Below, one piece after another: positions 47,688 through 57,150 of a stretch of 64,000 nt of DNA. The stretch is from Burkholderiales bacterium (GTDB taxonomy: Bacteria; Pseudomonadota; Gammaproteobacteria; Burkholderiales; Burkholderiaceae_C). The stretch covers positions 1-64,000 of the forward strand of contig JANYJJ010000150.1 in NCBI GenBank assembly GCA_025358485.1, in the 5' to 3' direction. The notes under the pieces were generated by a model. That model was not told the DNA's origin. It saw only the letters and a list, made by a program, of their open reading frames with translations, and did no database searches. How positions within the stretch are numbered: the stretch's first letter is position 1; every line of letters begins with the position of its first letter. The translations under genes and the position numbers were made by a program.

Positions 47688-48875
47688 TTATCGCTCTATC
47701 GTCAACGCCACACCCATGCCGCCGCCGATGCACAGCGAAGCGATGCCTTTCTTGGCATCGCGGCGCTGCATCTCGTGCAGCAAGGTCACCAGAATTCGGC
47801 AGCCCGATGCGCCGATAGGGTGGCCGATGGCAATCGCACCGCCGTTGACGTTGACATTGCGGGTGTCCCAGCCCATCTCGGTGTTGACGGCGCAGGCTTG
47901 CGCGGCGAAGGCTTCGTTGATTTCCAGCAGGTCGAGGTCAGCGGGCTTCCAGCCTGCGCGCTCCAAAGCCTTGCGCGACGCGTTGACGGGGCCCATGCCC
48001 ATGGTGGCGGGGTCGAGGCCGCTGGTGGCGTAGCTGGCGATGCGGCCAAGCACCGGCAGGCCGAGTTGCGCGGCGCGTTGCGCGGTCATCAAAACCACAC
48101 CGGCAGCACCATCGTTCAGGCCCGAGGCGTTGCCTGCGGTCACGCTGCCAGCTTTGTCGAAGGCGGGGCGCAGACCAGCCAAAACTTCGGCGTTGCTTTT
48201 GCGGTTGATGAATTCATCGGCGGCGAAAACAATCGGGTCGCCTTTTTTCTGCGCAATGCTGAAGGGCACGATTTCGTCTTTGAATTTGCCCGCGGCTTGC
48301 GCTGCGGCGGCCTTTTGTTGGCTGCCCAGCGCGAGTGCGTCTTGGGCTTCGCGGCTGACGGCAAACTTCTTGGCCACGTTCTCGGCGGTCACGCCCATGT
48401 GGTACTGGTTGTAGACGTCCCACAGGCCGTCAACAATCATGGAGTCGACCATTTTCCAGTCGCCCATGCGCATGCCGTCGCGCGAGTTGGGCAGCACGTG
48501 GGGTGCCAAGCTCATGCTTTCTTGGCCACCGGCAATGACGATGTCTGAGTCGCCGTCGCGGATGGCCTGCGCGCCCAACATCACGGCCTTCAAACCCGAG
48601 CCGCACACCACATTGATGGTCATGGCGGGCACGGCGTGGGGCATGCCGCTTTTGATGAGGGCTTGGCGCGCTGGGTTTTGGCCCACCCCGGCGGTGAGCA
48701 CCTGGCCCATGATGACTTCGCCGATCTGGTCGCCCGTCAGTTTGGCGCGTTTCAGCAGTTCTTGGATGACGGCGGCACCGAGTTCGGTGGCGGGCACTTT
48801 GGCGAGTGAGCCGCCGAATTTTCCGACGGCGGTGCGGGTGGCGGCGACGATGACGATGTCTGTTTTTGAGGTCAT
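47688..48875 (-). CDS. phaA: acetyl-CoA acetyltransferase (beta-ketothiolase)
   Basis: A 395-residue thiolase that condenses two acetyl-CoA to acetoacetyl-CoA, the first step of polyhydroxybutyrate synthesis. The acyl-accepting Cys is in NVVCGSGLKA (about residue 91), the His in GHPIGASGCR, and the second Cys in CIGGGMG near the end. MTSKTDIVIVAATRTAVGKF is a typical start. It is downstream of phaC on the same strand with a 271-bp repeat-bearing gap, so it may have its own promoter. atoB-type degradation is the alternative role; context favours PHB synthesis. Confidence 0.93.
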   Translation of the reverse strand: MTSKTDIVIVAATRTAVGKFGGSLAKVPATELGAAVIQELLKRAKLTGDQIGEVIMGQVLTAGVGQNPARQALIKSGMPHAVPAMTINVVCGSGLKAVMLGAQAIRDGDSDIVIAGGQESMSLAPHVLPNSRDGMRMGDWKMVDSMIVDGLWDVYNQYHMGVTAENVAKKFAVSREAQDALALGSQQKAAAAQAAGKFKDEIVPFSIAQKKGDPIVFAADEFINRKSNAEVLAGLRPAFDKAGSVTAGNASGLNDGAAGVVLMTAQRAAQLGLPVLGRIASYATSGLDPATMGMGPVNASRKALERAGWKPADLDLLEINEAFAAQACAVNTEMGWDTRNVNVNGGAIAIGHPIGASGCRILVTLLHEMQRRDAKKGIASLCIGGGMGVALTIER

Positions 48876-48984
48876 GGGGGTTCCTGGTTTGCTAATGAGA
48901 AATGTTGTTTTGAGTGGGCACTGCTGTTTCGATCATCCTGATCTGGCGAAGGGTGTTTGGCGAAGCCCTTCGATACCTCAGGGC

Positions 48985-49126
48985 GAACGGGCTTGGCGCG
49001 GGCCCTTCCTTCGCTACCTCAGGACGGTCGGGGATGCCACCTCAGCGTGAACGTGTTTGGCGCGAGCCCTTCCTTCGCTACCTCAGGACGGTCGGGGATG
49101 CCACCTCGGGGTGAACGGGCTTGGCC
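48985..49126. repeat. 64-bp tandem repeat between phaC and phaA
   Basis: Two full units (48985-49048, 49049-49112) and a partial third share GAACG(G/T)G(C/T)TTGGCGCG and CCTTCCTTCGCTACCTCAGG. A shorter related piece precedes them (about 48957-48984, CCCTTCGATACCTCAGGGCG). The core CCTTCG...CTCAGGGCGAACGG resembles a dispersed intergenic element of betaproteobacteria. No gene is supported in 48876-49146. Confidence 0.85.
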
Positions 49127-49146
49127 GCCGGGCGCATCTTGTCACT

Positions 49147-50883
49147 TCAAACCGCCTTCGCTTTCACATAACGCCCCGGCGCGGGCTCGATCGCCTTGTG
49201 GGTTTTGTTGCCGGGTGCTTTGGGTGCTGCGATTCGTTTGCCTGCGTGACTAAGCAGCCACGCTGACCAATCTGTCCACCAACTGCCAGGGTGCTCGGTG
49301 GCTTTGTTGAACCATGCAGCGGCATCAACAGGAAGGGCCGCGCCACCGATCCAATGGCTGCGTTTTTTCTTCAGCGGCGGGTTGATCACGCCTGCAATGT
49401 GGCCCGACGCGCCCAACACGAATCGGCGCTTGCCTTTGAGCAAACCCACGTTGTGGTAGGCACCCTCCCAAGGCACGATGTGGTCTTCGCGGCTGGCATA
49501 AATGTAGGCCGGGGCGGTGATGGAGCCGAGGTCTACTTTCTCGCCGCACACCTCAAGCGCACCCGGCTGGCCGAGCTTGTTTTCCAAGTAGGTGTTGCGC
49601 AAATACCAGCAGTACATGGGGCCGGGCAAATTGGTGCCGTCGCTGTTCCAGTACAGCAAGTCAAATGCGGGCGGCGTTTCGCCTTTCAGGTAGTTGCCGA
49701 CCACGTAGTTCCACACCAAATCGTTGGGGCGCAAGAAGCTGAAGGTGGTGGCCAGTTCTTGACCTTTCAGCAGGTTGCCGCCGTTCGGGCTGTTCGGGCC
49801 CAAAGTGTCTTCGCGCTTTTTCACCATGGCTTCGTCAATGAAGAGATCGAGCACGCCGGTGTTGGAAAAATCGAGCAAGGTGGTGAGCAGCGTGACGCTG
49901 GCCGCCGGATGCTGGCCGCGCGCTGCCAAAACGGCCAAGGCGGTGCTCAAGATGGTGCCGCCCACGCAGAAGCCGAGCGTGTTCATGGTCTTGGCACCGG
50001 TGATGGCTTGCACCACGCTGATGGCTTTGATGGCCGCCTCTTGGATGTAGTCGTCCCAAGTGCACTGCGACACGCTGTCGTCGGCGTTGCGCCAGCTCAG
50101 CACGAAGGTGCGGTGACCTTGCGCCACCGTGTGGCGGATCAGCGAGTTCTCAGGCTGCAAGTCCAAGATGTAGAACTTGTTGATGCACGGCGGTATGAAC
50201 AGCATGGGCCGCTCAAACACTTGGGCGGTGAGCGGTTTGTATTCAATCAATTGGAACAAGGCGTTTTCGAACACGACGCTGCCTTCGGTGGTGGCCACAT
50301 TGCGGCCCACTTCAAACTGGCTTTCATCGGTTTGCGAAATGTGGCCTTGTTGGGTGTCGTTCAACAAATGCTGCAAGCCTTGGCTCAGGCTGGCGCCTTG
50401 GGTTTGCACCGCTTTGGCGATGGCTTCGGGGTTCAGCGCCAAGCAGTTGCTGGGTGACGCCATGGCCACCCATTGCTGCACCGCAAATTGAATGCGGCTG
50501 CGCGTTTTGTCGTCGGCCTGAAGTTGCTCGGCCATTTGCGTCAGGGTGCGCGAGTTGAGCAAATACATTTGCGCGGTGAAGGCGGCAGCGGGGTTGCTGG
50601 CCCACTCGGCAGCGGCAAAGCGGCGGTCTGGGATCGCCACAGGAACATGAGCTGCAACTGCACCGTTTTGCAAACTCTGGTTCCAAATGGCAGTGGCTTG
50701 GGTGACGTAGTCGGTCTGCAACTTCAACAACGCGTCGGGCGGCAGTCTGACGCTGCTGAGCGTTTTGGCCAAGTCACCGGCACCGGATGTGACGGTCTTG
50801 AGTGCGTCTTCCACCATCGTGAAAGCTGGGGCCTTGGCGACAAAAATGGGCTTGTTTTTCACAGGTTTCCTAGGTTCGTTCAC
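49147..50883 (-). CDS. phaC: class I poly(3-hydroxyalkanoate) synthase
   Basis: A 578-residue polymerase that builds PHA granules from 3-hydroxyacyl-CoA. The catalytic Cys is in the lipase-like box GFCVGGT (about residue 304), with Asp in SREDHIVPW and His in ASGHIAGVINPP completing the triad. The N-terminal 100 residues are the variable PhaC_N part. The start is GTG 50883 (MNEPRKPVKNK) with GAGG a few bases upstream. phaA follows. phaB, phaR and phasin genes are not in the window. Confidence 0.95.
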   Translation of the reverse strand: MNEPRKPVKNKPIFVAKAPAFTMVEDALKTVTSGAGDLAKTLSSVRLPPDALLKLQTDYVTQATAIWNQSLQNGAVAAHVPVAIPDRRFAAAEWASNPAAAFTAQMYLLNSRTLTQMAEQLQADDKTRSRIQFAVQQWVAMASPSNCLALNPEAIAKAVQTQGASLSQGLQHLLNDTQQGHISQTDESQFEVGRNVATTEGSVVFENALFQLIEYKPLTAQVFERPMLFIPPCINKFYILDLQPENSLIRHTVAQGHRTFVLSWRNADDSVSQCTWDDYIQEAAIKAISVVQAITGAKTMNTLGFCVGGTILSTALAVLAARGQHPAASVTLLTTLLDFSNTGVLDLFIDEAMVKKREDTLGPNSPNGGNLLKGQELATTFSFLRPNDLVWNYVVGNYLKGETPPAFDLLYWNSDGTNLPGPMYCWYLRNTYLENKLGQPGALEVCGEKVDLGSITAPAYIYASREDHIVPWEGAYHNVGLLKGKRRFVLGASGHIAGVINPPLKKKRSHWIGGAALPVDAAAWFNKATEHPGSWWTDWSAWLLSHAGKRIAAPKAPGNKTHKAIEPAPGRYVKAKAV

Positions 50884-51008
50884 AGTGCCTCAACAGCGCG
50901 CGCAGGTCAAGCTTTTGAGCTTACCGGGCATTGACTGCCAACATGCGCCGCTACCCAACTCCATCCGACTCCATCCAACACTTCGCGCCAGCGCAGCAGC
51001 ACTTCACC

Positions 51009-51341
51009 ATGTATTTGATCGCAATTGCTTGGATGTATGTGGTGGTGATGATGACCGTGGCCGAGGCCACCAGTGCCAACGGCACGGTGTTGGGTGCGCT
51101 GTTCACCTTTGTGCTTTACGGCCTGCTGCCGCTGGGCATCGTGCTGTACATCTTTGGCACGCCTGGGCGCAAGCGGGCTCGTTTGAGTACAGAACTGGCG
51201 GAAGCGGCTGAAGCCACGAACTCGGCAAAGGCGGCAGAGGCGGCAGAACAGACAAAAGGAGCAAAGCCCTCAGTCAGTGCGCCACACGACGGCGACCATC
51301 CGGCCGGTGACGCCGTCACGCCGGTACGAAAAGAACCGTGA
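51009..51341 (+). CDS. small two-helix membrane protein
   Basis: A 110-residue inner-membrane protein of unknown function. Two transmembrane segments are visible: YLIAIAWMYVVVMMTVAEA (residues 2-20) and VLGALFTFVLYGLLPLGIVL (about 27-46). An Ala/Glu-rich cytoplasmic tail follows. ATG 51009 after an A/C-rich leader is favoured over the in-frame start at 50931, which would put a polar 26-residue extension before the first helix. Its 3' end overlaps pgeF on the other strand by 72 bp, so one of the ends may be regulated or the tail dispensable. Confidence 0.7.
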   Translation: MYLIAIAWMYVVVMMTVAEATSANGTVLGALFTFVLYGLLPLGIVLYIFGTPGRKRARLSTELAEAAEATNSAKAAEAAEQTKGAKPSVSAPHDGDHPAGDAVTPVRKEP

Positions 51342-52073
51342 CGGGTCGCTGGCGGTGCACCAGTTGCCGCCGCTGATGTGTTGGACGCCAACGGACTGCA
51401 ACCGGTCGCGTGCCAGCTGCGGCAAATTGGCCCACCATTTGTTGGGATGCATCACATCCCGGGGCACAAAGGTCGGCGAGCCCGCTGGTGTCAACTCAGC
51501 GGGCACCACGTTGAAGGCCGTCAACACGTCGGAGCCCACTTCAAATTGCGTCGGCCCGATGCACGCGCCCAACCACACATGAACACGCTGCGGCTCGCAA
51601 GACGTGGCTTCGCACAATGCTGCCACCGTGGCCTCAATCACCCCGCCCGCCAAGCCGCGCCAACCGGCATGCGCAGCCGCCACGCCGCCTGGTGCGGCAA
51701 ACAGCAGCGGCAAGCAGTCGGCCACTTGAGCGGTACAGGCAATGCCGCGCTCGGTGGTGAGGCAGGCATCGGCGGTGTGCTGCACTGATGAAACTTGCAG
51801 GTCGCTGGTGCTGAGTCGCACCACGCGCGTGCCGTGAACTTGGTTCAAGAAAACAGGCACGGCCGGCATGCAACTTTGCAACAAACTCAGGTTGCGCTGC
51901 ACGGCCTGCGCATCGTCGCCCACGCCGTGTCGGATGTTCATGCTGTCATACGGCGCAACACTCACGCCGCCACGTCGCGTGGTCATGAAGGCACCCACAC
52001 CTGAAGCTTGCCAATCGGGGCGCAGCCAGTCTGAATTCAAGAATGCGCCCGGGTCAAGTTGAAAGCGACCCAC
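51270..52073 (-). CDS. pgeF: peptidoglycan editing factor PgeF (YfiH/laccase fold)
   Basis: A 267-residue cytoplasmic zinc/copper-site enzyme. The metal ligands sit in NQVHGTRV, ADCLPLLFA and AAHAGWRG, in the order expected for the family. PgeF removes non-canonical residues from peptidoglycan precursors; family members were earlier called multicopper polyphenol oxidases. It ends inside the opposite-strand small membrane protein gene (51270-51341). Confidence 0.92.
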   Translation of the reverse strand: MGRFQLDPGAFLNSDWLRPDWQASGVGAFMTTRRGGVSVAPYDSMNIRHGVGDDAQAVQRNLSLLQSCMPAVPVFLNQVHGTRVVRLSTSDLQVSSVQHTADACLTTERGIACTAQVADCLPLLFAAPGGVAAAHAGWRGLAGGVIEATVAALCEATSCEPQRVHVWLGACIGPTQFEVGSDVLTAFNVVPAELTPAGSPTFVPRDVMHPNKWWANLPQLARDRLQSVGVQHISGGNWCTASDPSRFFSYRRDGVTGRMVAVVWRTD

Positions 52074-52100
52074 ATTTCTGCGATGAAGCTTTCAGATTCA

Positions 52101-52823
52101 TCAAGCCGACCGCGCCACCAGTTCCACCGCCAAGGTGGTCACCGAGCCGCTTGCGCCCAAGCTGGCGCGCATCACGTCGCCCACCACCACGGCGGCCACG
52201 CCTTCGGGGGTGCCGGTGTAGATCAAATCGCCTGGGGCCAAGTCCCATGCGGCGGACAAGTGCTCAATGATTTCGGGCACGCTCCAAATGAGTTTGCCCA
52301 GGGTGCTGGCTTGACGGACGGCACCGTTCACAGTCAGTGAGATGGGCGTGTCGGAACCGAGCTGGCACTGAGCGGCTGGAACAATGGGGCCGATGGGGGC
52401 GGACTCGTCAAAGCCTTTGCCGGTGCACCACGGGCGGCCCAGTTTTTTGGACTCGTTTTGCAAGTCGCGTCGGGTCATGTCCAAGCCGATGGCGTAGCCG
52501 TAAACGTGTTTCAGTGCGTCAGCAGCCGCGATGTTGCGACCTCCCACACCAATGGCCACCACCAGCTCCACTTCGTGGTGCAAGTTGGTGGTGATGCCGG
52601 GGTAGTGCATGCGGCCGACGGTGCCTTCTGCGACCGGCAACACGGTGTCGGCAGGCTTCAAGAAAAAGAACGGTGCCTCGCGGCCAGAGTGGCCCATCTC
52701 GATGGCGTGGTCTACGTAGTTGCGGCCCACGCAGTAGATGCGCCGAACGGGGAAGACAGCACCGGCGGCGGCCCCTTTGACGGGCACGGTGGCAGGAATG
52801 GGTGCTTTGATTGCGAATGACAT
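52101..52823 (-). CDS. fumarylacetoacetate hydrolase family protein
   Basis: A 240-residue single-domain FAH-family enzyme (RIYCVGRNYVDHAIEMG start of the fold; HHEVELVVAIG with metal-binding acids; YAIGLDMTRRDLQ with the third Asp; IYTGTPEGVA near the end). Members cleave acylpyruvates or decarboxylate/hydrate 2-oxo acids; FahD-type acylpyruvase is likely. It is too short to be the classical fumarylacetoacetase that would complete the hmgA route, though a related role cannot be ruled out. ATG 52823 is used; the longer open frame to 53552 is antisense to the NUDIX gene. Confidence 0.87.
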   Translation of the reverse strand: MSFAIKAPIPATVPVKGAAAGAVFPVRRIYCVGRNYVDHAIEMGHSGREAPFFFLKPADTVLPVAEGTVGRMHYPGITTNLHHEVELVVAIGVGGRNIAAADALKHVYGYAIGLDMTRRDLQNESKKLGRPWCTGKGFDESAPIGPIVPAAQCQLGSDTPISLTVNGAVRQASTLGKLIWSVPEIIEHLSAAWDLAPGDLIYTGTPEGVAAVVVGDVMRASLGASGSVTTLAVELVARSA

Positions 52824-52873
52824 GAGCGGGCTCCGGCGGGAGTTTTTTGGTGCGCCGGATGATGCCACGCAGC

Positions 52874-52959
52874 GGCGTTGACGCTGCTTGTGCCACGGCT
52901 TTGACGCGGCTTGTGCGCGGCGTTGACGCTGCATGTGCAGACCCTTCAACGCTGCTTGC
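52874..52959. repeat. 22-23-bp imperfect tandem repeats
   Basis: Units at 52874-52893, 52897-52916 and 52919-52938 follow GGC(G/T)TTGACGC(T/G)GC(T/A)TGTGC, and a fourth decayed unit is near 52940-52959. They lie in the 200-bp divergent gap between the FAH-family and NUDIX genes, where promoters for both should be. Confidence 0.7.
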
Positions 52960-53024
52960 ACCGCGCCTGCGACGCCGCTTCCGCAGCGACCCGCCCATCG
53001 CTTCAGGCCGCTAAACTCCCATCC

Positions 53025-53570
53025 ATGTTTAAAGCACGCGGATTCAAGCATTGCAAGCTCTGCGGAGCCCCCGTCAGCTATGTGGTTCCCGCTGACGACA
53101 ACCGCGAGCGCGCGGTGTGCACCGTGTGCGCCAACGTGCACTACGAGAACCCGTTGAACGTGGTGGGCACCGTGCCCGTGTGGGGCGATCAGGTGCTGCT
53201 GTGTCGCCGCAATATCGAGCCCCGCCACGGCTACTGGACCTTGCCCGCAGGCTTCATGGAGCTGAATGAAACAGCCGCCGAGGGCGCGCTGCGCGAAACG
53301 ATAGAAGAAGCCGGTGCCAGCGTTGAAATGCAAGGCCTGTACACCGTCATCAACGTGGTGCGCGTGGGCCAGGTGCACTTGTTTTATCGCGCGCGTTTGC
53401 TCAACACCGCCTTCGCGCCCGGGCCGGAAACGATAGAGGCGCAGCTTTTTTCTGAAGTTGACATTCCTTGGGACGACCTGGCTTTCAAAACCGTCAAAGT
53501 CACGCTGCAGCGCTTCTTTGAGGACAGAAAGACCGGCCAATTTGACGTGCACTGCGCCGACATCGGATGA
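53025..53570 (+). CDS. NUDIX hydrolase with N-terminal zinc ribbon
   Basis: A 181-residue nucleotide-diphosphate hydrolase. A zinc ribbon (CKLCG and CTVC, residues about 10-36) precedes a NUDIX domain whose box starts GFMELNE and ends RETIEEAG. This NudC-like arrangement is common in proteobacteria, but the classical NudC residues for NAD cannot be confirmed by eye. It overlaps the T1SS transporter start by ATGA (53567), so it is translated with the secretion operon, possibly by chance of position. Confidence 0.88.
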   Translation: MFKARGFKHCKLCGAPVSYVVPADDNRERAVCTVCANVHYENPLNVVGTVPVWGDQVLLCRRNIEPRHGYWTLPAGFMELNETAAEGALRETIEEAGASVEMQGLYTVINVVRVGQVHLFYRARLLNTAFAPGPETIEAQLFSEVDIPWDDLAFKTVKVTLQRFFEDRKTGQFDVHCADIG

Positions 53571-55813
53571 CAGCGCAGCGCCTTACTGAAGCCAACGAAG
53601 TCAACGCGCCCGACGCGCTTGTCAAAGAAGAACCAAGCGCTGCTGTTGCTGTAGGCACACAACTGCGCGAAGACTTGATTCACCCCGATCCGCTGCTCGA
53701 CTGTTTGGTTGAGGTGTGCCGCCTGCACGGCCACGCCGCGTCGCGCGCGTCGTTGTCGGCCGGGCTGCCGTTGCCAGCCAACACAATCGGCGCGCCGGGC
53801 TGCATGAACCTCGACTTGGTCGAGCGCGCTGTGGCGCGTGCGGGCATGACGTCAAAACTGCAACGCTCGACGCTGCACGACATCGATGCGGCCGCCCTGC
53901 CCGCCGTTTTGATTTTGAGAAACAACCAGGCCTGCGTGCTGCTGGGTTGGGACGAAGCCCGTCAAACCGCCAGGCTGCTGTTGCCCGAAACCGGCCAAGG
54001 CGCGGTGAGTTTGAGCAGCGCCGAACTGACGGCCCGTCACACCGGCCTGGTGCTTTTTGTGCGGCCCCATTTCCGCTTTGATGCACGCACACCTGAAGTT
54101 CGCGCTGTGCGTTCCCAGCATTGGTTTTGGAGCGCGGTGTTAGGCCAGCGCTTTTTTTACAAAGACGTGCTGTGGGCGGCGCTGCTTATCAACGTGTTTG
54201 CGCTGGCCTTCCCGATGTTCACGATGAATGTGTACGACCGGGTGGTGCCCAACCACGCGGTGGAAACTTTGTGGGCCTTGGCCATCGGTGTGTTCTTGGT
54301 GCTCAGCGCCGACTTGTTCATGCGCCTGATGCGCAGCCATTTTGTGGACGAGGCCAGCGCGCGCATCGACGTGCAAATCTCCGCCCGCCTGATGGAAAAA
54401 GTTTTGGGCTTGCGCTTGGAACACCGACCCGAATCGGTGGGCTCTTTCGCGGCCAATTTGCGCGGTTTTGAACAGGTGCGCGACTTCATCGCGTCGAGCA
54501 CGGTCACTGCTTTGATCGACTTGCCCTTTGCCTTACTTTTTGTCGGCGTGATGGCTTGGATTTCGCCTTGGTTGGTGCTGCCCGTGCTGGCCGCGTTTGC
54601 GTTGATTTTGTTGGTCGGCTGGGTGCTGCAAGCGCGGCTGCATGAGTTGTCGCAAACCACCTACCAAGCCGGCGCGCAGCGCAACGCCACCTTGATTGAA
54701 AGCCTGACCGGCATCGAGACCATCAAGTCGCAAGGCGCTGAGGGCGTGACCCAGGCCAAGTGGGAACGCGTCAATTTATTTTTAGCAAGCACCAGCGTGA
54801 AGATGCGCGCGCTGTCGTCGGGCGCGATGTACGGCACCAACTACCTGACGCAGTTGGTGTCGGTGACGCTGATATTGATAGGCGTGTACTTGATTGCACA
54901 GCGCGAATTGACCATGGGTGCACTGATTGCGGTGACGATGTTGTCGTCGCGCGCCTTGGCGCCGGCCGGTCAAATTGTGGGCTTGTTGATGCAGTACCAA
55001 GGCGCGCGCACGGCCATGGATTCGCTCAACGCCATCATGGAAAAACCGGTGGAGCGGCCGCTGGACAGCAGCTTTGTGCAGCGCCCCAAACTGACTGGCG
55101 ACATTGAGTTTCGCAACGTCAAATTCGCCTACCCCAACCGCAGCGATGCGGCGCTGGACGGTTTGAGTTTCAAAATTACAGCCGGTGAAAAAGTGGCGTT
55201 GATCGGCCGCGTGGGTTCAGGCAAATCCACCATACAGCGCCTCATCATGGGCTTGTACCAACCGACTGACGGCGCGGTGCTTTTGGACGGCATAGACCTG
55301 CGCCAACTCGATCCGGCCGACGTGCGGCGCAACTTGGGCTGCGTGTCGCAAGACGTGATGTTGTTCTACGGCAGCCTGCGCGACAACGTGATGCTGGGCA
55401 TGCCCTATGCCGACGACTCGGCGGTGGTGGCAGCCGCCGACGTGGCCGGGTTGAATGAATTTGTGAACCGCCATCCAAAAGGTTTCGATTTGCAAGTGGG
55501 CGAGCGCGGTGAGTCGCTCTCGGGCGGTCAACGCCAAAGCGTGGGCTTGGCGCGCGCGGTGCTGCACAACGCGCCGATTTTGTTGTTGGACGAGCCCACC
55601 AGCGCGATGGATTTTTCCAGTGAGGCGCAAATCACCACCAAGGTCAACGCCTTTGCACGCGACAAAACCGTGGTGCTGGTGACGCACCGCACTTCGCTGT
55701 TGACCATGGTCACCAGGGTGATCGTGATTGACGGCGGGCGCATCGTGGCCGACGGCCCGCGCGACCGCATCATGGAAGCACTGGCCAGCGGGCGCGTGGC
55801 GAAATCGGCATGA
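53567..55813 (+). CDS. type I secretion ABC transporter (LapB/HlyB-like)
   Basis: A 748-residue inner-membrane exporter. Residues about 40-170 form a C39-like domain without the catalytic Cys (LLDCLVEVCRLHG with no QxxxxxC box), as in RTX exporters that recognise rather than cleave their cargo. Residues about 185-470 hold six transmembrane helices. The nucleotide-binding domain has Walker A GRVGSGKST (about 547), signature LSGGQRQ and Walker B ILLLDEPTSAMD. It precedes an HlyD adaptor and a giant adhesin, its evident cargo. TolC is not in the window. This lapB-like exporter is unrelated to the LPS gene lapB at 13875. Confidence 0.94.
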   Translation: MTAQRLTEANEVNAPDALVKEEPSAAVAVGTQLREDLIHPDPLLDCLVEVCRLHGHAASRASLSAGLPLPANTIGAPGCMNLDLVERAVARAGMTSKLQRSTLHDIDAAALPAVLILRNNQACVLLGWDEARQTARLLLPETGQGAVSLSSAELTARHTGLVLFVRPHFRFDARTPEVRAVRSQHWFWSAVLGQRFFYKDVLWAALLINVFALAFPMFTMNVYDRVVPNHAVETLWALAIGVFLVLSADLFMRLMRSHFVDEASARIDVQISARLMEKVLGLRLEHRPESVGSFAANLRGFEQVRDFIASSTVTALIDLPFALLFVGVMAWISPWLVLPVLAAFALILLVGWVLQARLHELSQTTYQAGAQRNATLIESLTGIETIKSQGAEGVTQAKWERVNLFLASTSVKMRALSSGAMYGTNYLTQLVSVTLILIGVYLIAQRELTMGALIAVTMLSSRALAPAGQIVGLLMQYQGARTAMDSLNAIMEKPVERPLDSSFVQRPKLTGDIEFRNVKFAYPNRSDAALDGLSFKITAGEKVALIGRVGSGKSTIQRLIMGLYQPTDGAVLLDGIDLRQLDPADVRRNLGCVSQDVMLFYGSLRDNVMLGMPYADDSAVVAAADVAGLNEFVNRHPKGFDLQVGERGESLSGGQRQSVGLARAVLHNAPILLLDEPTSAMDFSSEAQITTKVNAFARDKTVVLVTHRTSLLTMVTRVIVIDGGRIVADGPRDRIMEALASGRVAKSA

Positions 55814-57150
55814 ACAAGTCAGCAACACCGTTCAACACAAGTGACCAGCCCGGCTTTGGCGGATTCGAGTTGGAAGCCGACGCTGTAATGTCGCGCCACC
55901 GCACGCAGCGCGCGCAGTGGATCGTGCGCGGCGCGGTGCTCAGCGTGGCGGTGCTCATTGTTTGGGCTTGCTTTGCGCACGTGCAAGAAGTCACGCGCGG
56001 TGACGGCAAAGTCATTTCAGCCAAGCAACTGCAAGTGGTGCAGTCACTTGACGGCGGTGTGGTGTCAGAAATATTGGTGCGCGAAGGCCAGGTGGTGGAA
56101 GCCGGCCAGTTGTTGCTGAAGATCGACGAGACGCGGGCCACGTCTGGCGTGCGTGAAAGTGCGGCGCAAGGCTTTGCGCTGCGTGCCAAGCAAGCGCGTT
56201 TGCGTGCACTCGCGGAAGGCTCGACGTTCAAAGCGCCGGTCATGAAAAACGAGGCCGAAGAGGCGCGCATCCTGGATGAAGAGCGCCGCTTGTATGACGC
56301 GAAGTTGTCGGAGTTGAACAACCTCTTGGGCATCAACCAACAGCAGTTGTCGCAGCGCCGCCAAGAGTTGGGTGAGATGCAAGCGCGCAAGGCATCGGCC
56401 GACCGCGGTTTGTCGTTGAACCAGCAAGAGCTGGCAAAAACCAAGCCGCTGTTGGCGACGGGCGCAGTGTCGGAAGTGGACATCTTGCGGCTCGACCGCG
56501 AGGTCTCGCGCAGCCGCGGCGATTCAGAACAAGCGGCGTCGCAAATTGCGCGCGTGCAAGCGGCCATCATGGAAGCGCAACGAAAAATTCAAGAGACCGA
56601 GCTGTCCTTTCGCAACGAAGCCCGGCGCGATTTGGCCGATGTCATGGGCAAGCTGAACGCGCTGACTGAGGGCGCGGTGGCGCTCACCGACCGCGTTAAC
56701 AAATCGAATGTGAAAAGCCCGGTGCGCGGCCGTGTGCAGCGCTTGTTTGCCAACACCGTGGGCGGTGTGGTGCAGCCCGGCAAAGACATTGTTGAGATCG
56801 TGCCGCTGGACGACCAGTTGGTGCTGGAAGCCAAAGTCGCTCCGCGCGACATTGCGTTCATCCGCCCTCAACAAGCCGCCATGGTGAAGTTCACGGCCTA
56901 CGATTTTTCTGTGTACGGCGGGCTGGACGCCAAGGTGGAAAACATCAGCCCCGACACCATCGTGGATGAACGTGGCAATGCGTTTTACCTAGTTCGCGTG
57001 CGCACCACGCAAGCCAATTTCAACGACAAGCTGCCCATCATGCCGGGCATGACGGCGGAGGTGGACATCCTCACCGGCAACAAAACGGTGATGTCGTATT
57101 TGCTGAAGCCGGTGCTCAAGGGCAAGGCTTATGCGCTGAGTGAGCGCTGA
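55810..57150 (+). CDS. HlyD-family periplasmic adaptor (LapC-like)
   Basis: A 446-residue membrane fusion protein that links the ABC exporter to a TolC-type outer-membrane channel. There is one N-terminal transmembrane helix (about residues 38-56, VLSVAVLIVWACF), two lipoyl/barrel halves (DGKVISAKQLQVVQSLDGG and later KSPVRGRVQRL) and a long coiled coil between (about 120-290). The C-terminal RVRTTQANF and LPIMPGMTAEVDI are typical. ATG overlaps the exporter stop (ATGA). The last codons lie in an 11-bp tandem repeat. Confidence 0.93.
   Translation: MNKSATPFNTSDQPGFGGFELEADAVMSRHRTQRAQWIVRGAVLSVAVLIVWACFAHVQEVTRGDGKVISAKQLQVVQSLDGGVVSEILVREGQVVEAGQLLLKIDETRATSGVRESAAQGFALRAKQARLRALAEGSTFKAPVMKNEAEEARILDEERRLYDAKLSELNNLLGINQQQLSQRRQELGEMQARKASADRGLSLNQQELAKTKPLLATGAVSEVDILRLDREVSRSRGDSEQAASQIARVQAAIMEAQRKIQETELSFRNEARRDLADVMGKLNALTEGAVALTDRVNKSNVKSPVRGRVQRLFANTVGGVVQPGKDIVEIVPLDDQLVLEAKVAPRDIAFIRPQQAAMVKFTAYDFSVYGGLDAKVENISPDTIVDERGNAFYLVRVRTTQANFNDKLPIMPGMTAEVDILTGNKTVMSYLLKPVLKGKAYALSER

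Noticed and set aside
48985..49126. Small ORFs with repeated PSFATSGRSG-like peptides
   Set aside because: The peptide repeats come from the 64-bp DNA repeat; there is no start signal or plausible protein.
52101..53552. 483-codon reading of the FAH-family gene
   Set aside because: The extra N-terminal 240 codons are antisense to the NUDIX gene; the fold starts at ATG 52823.
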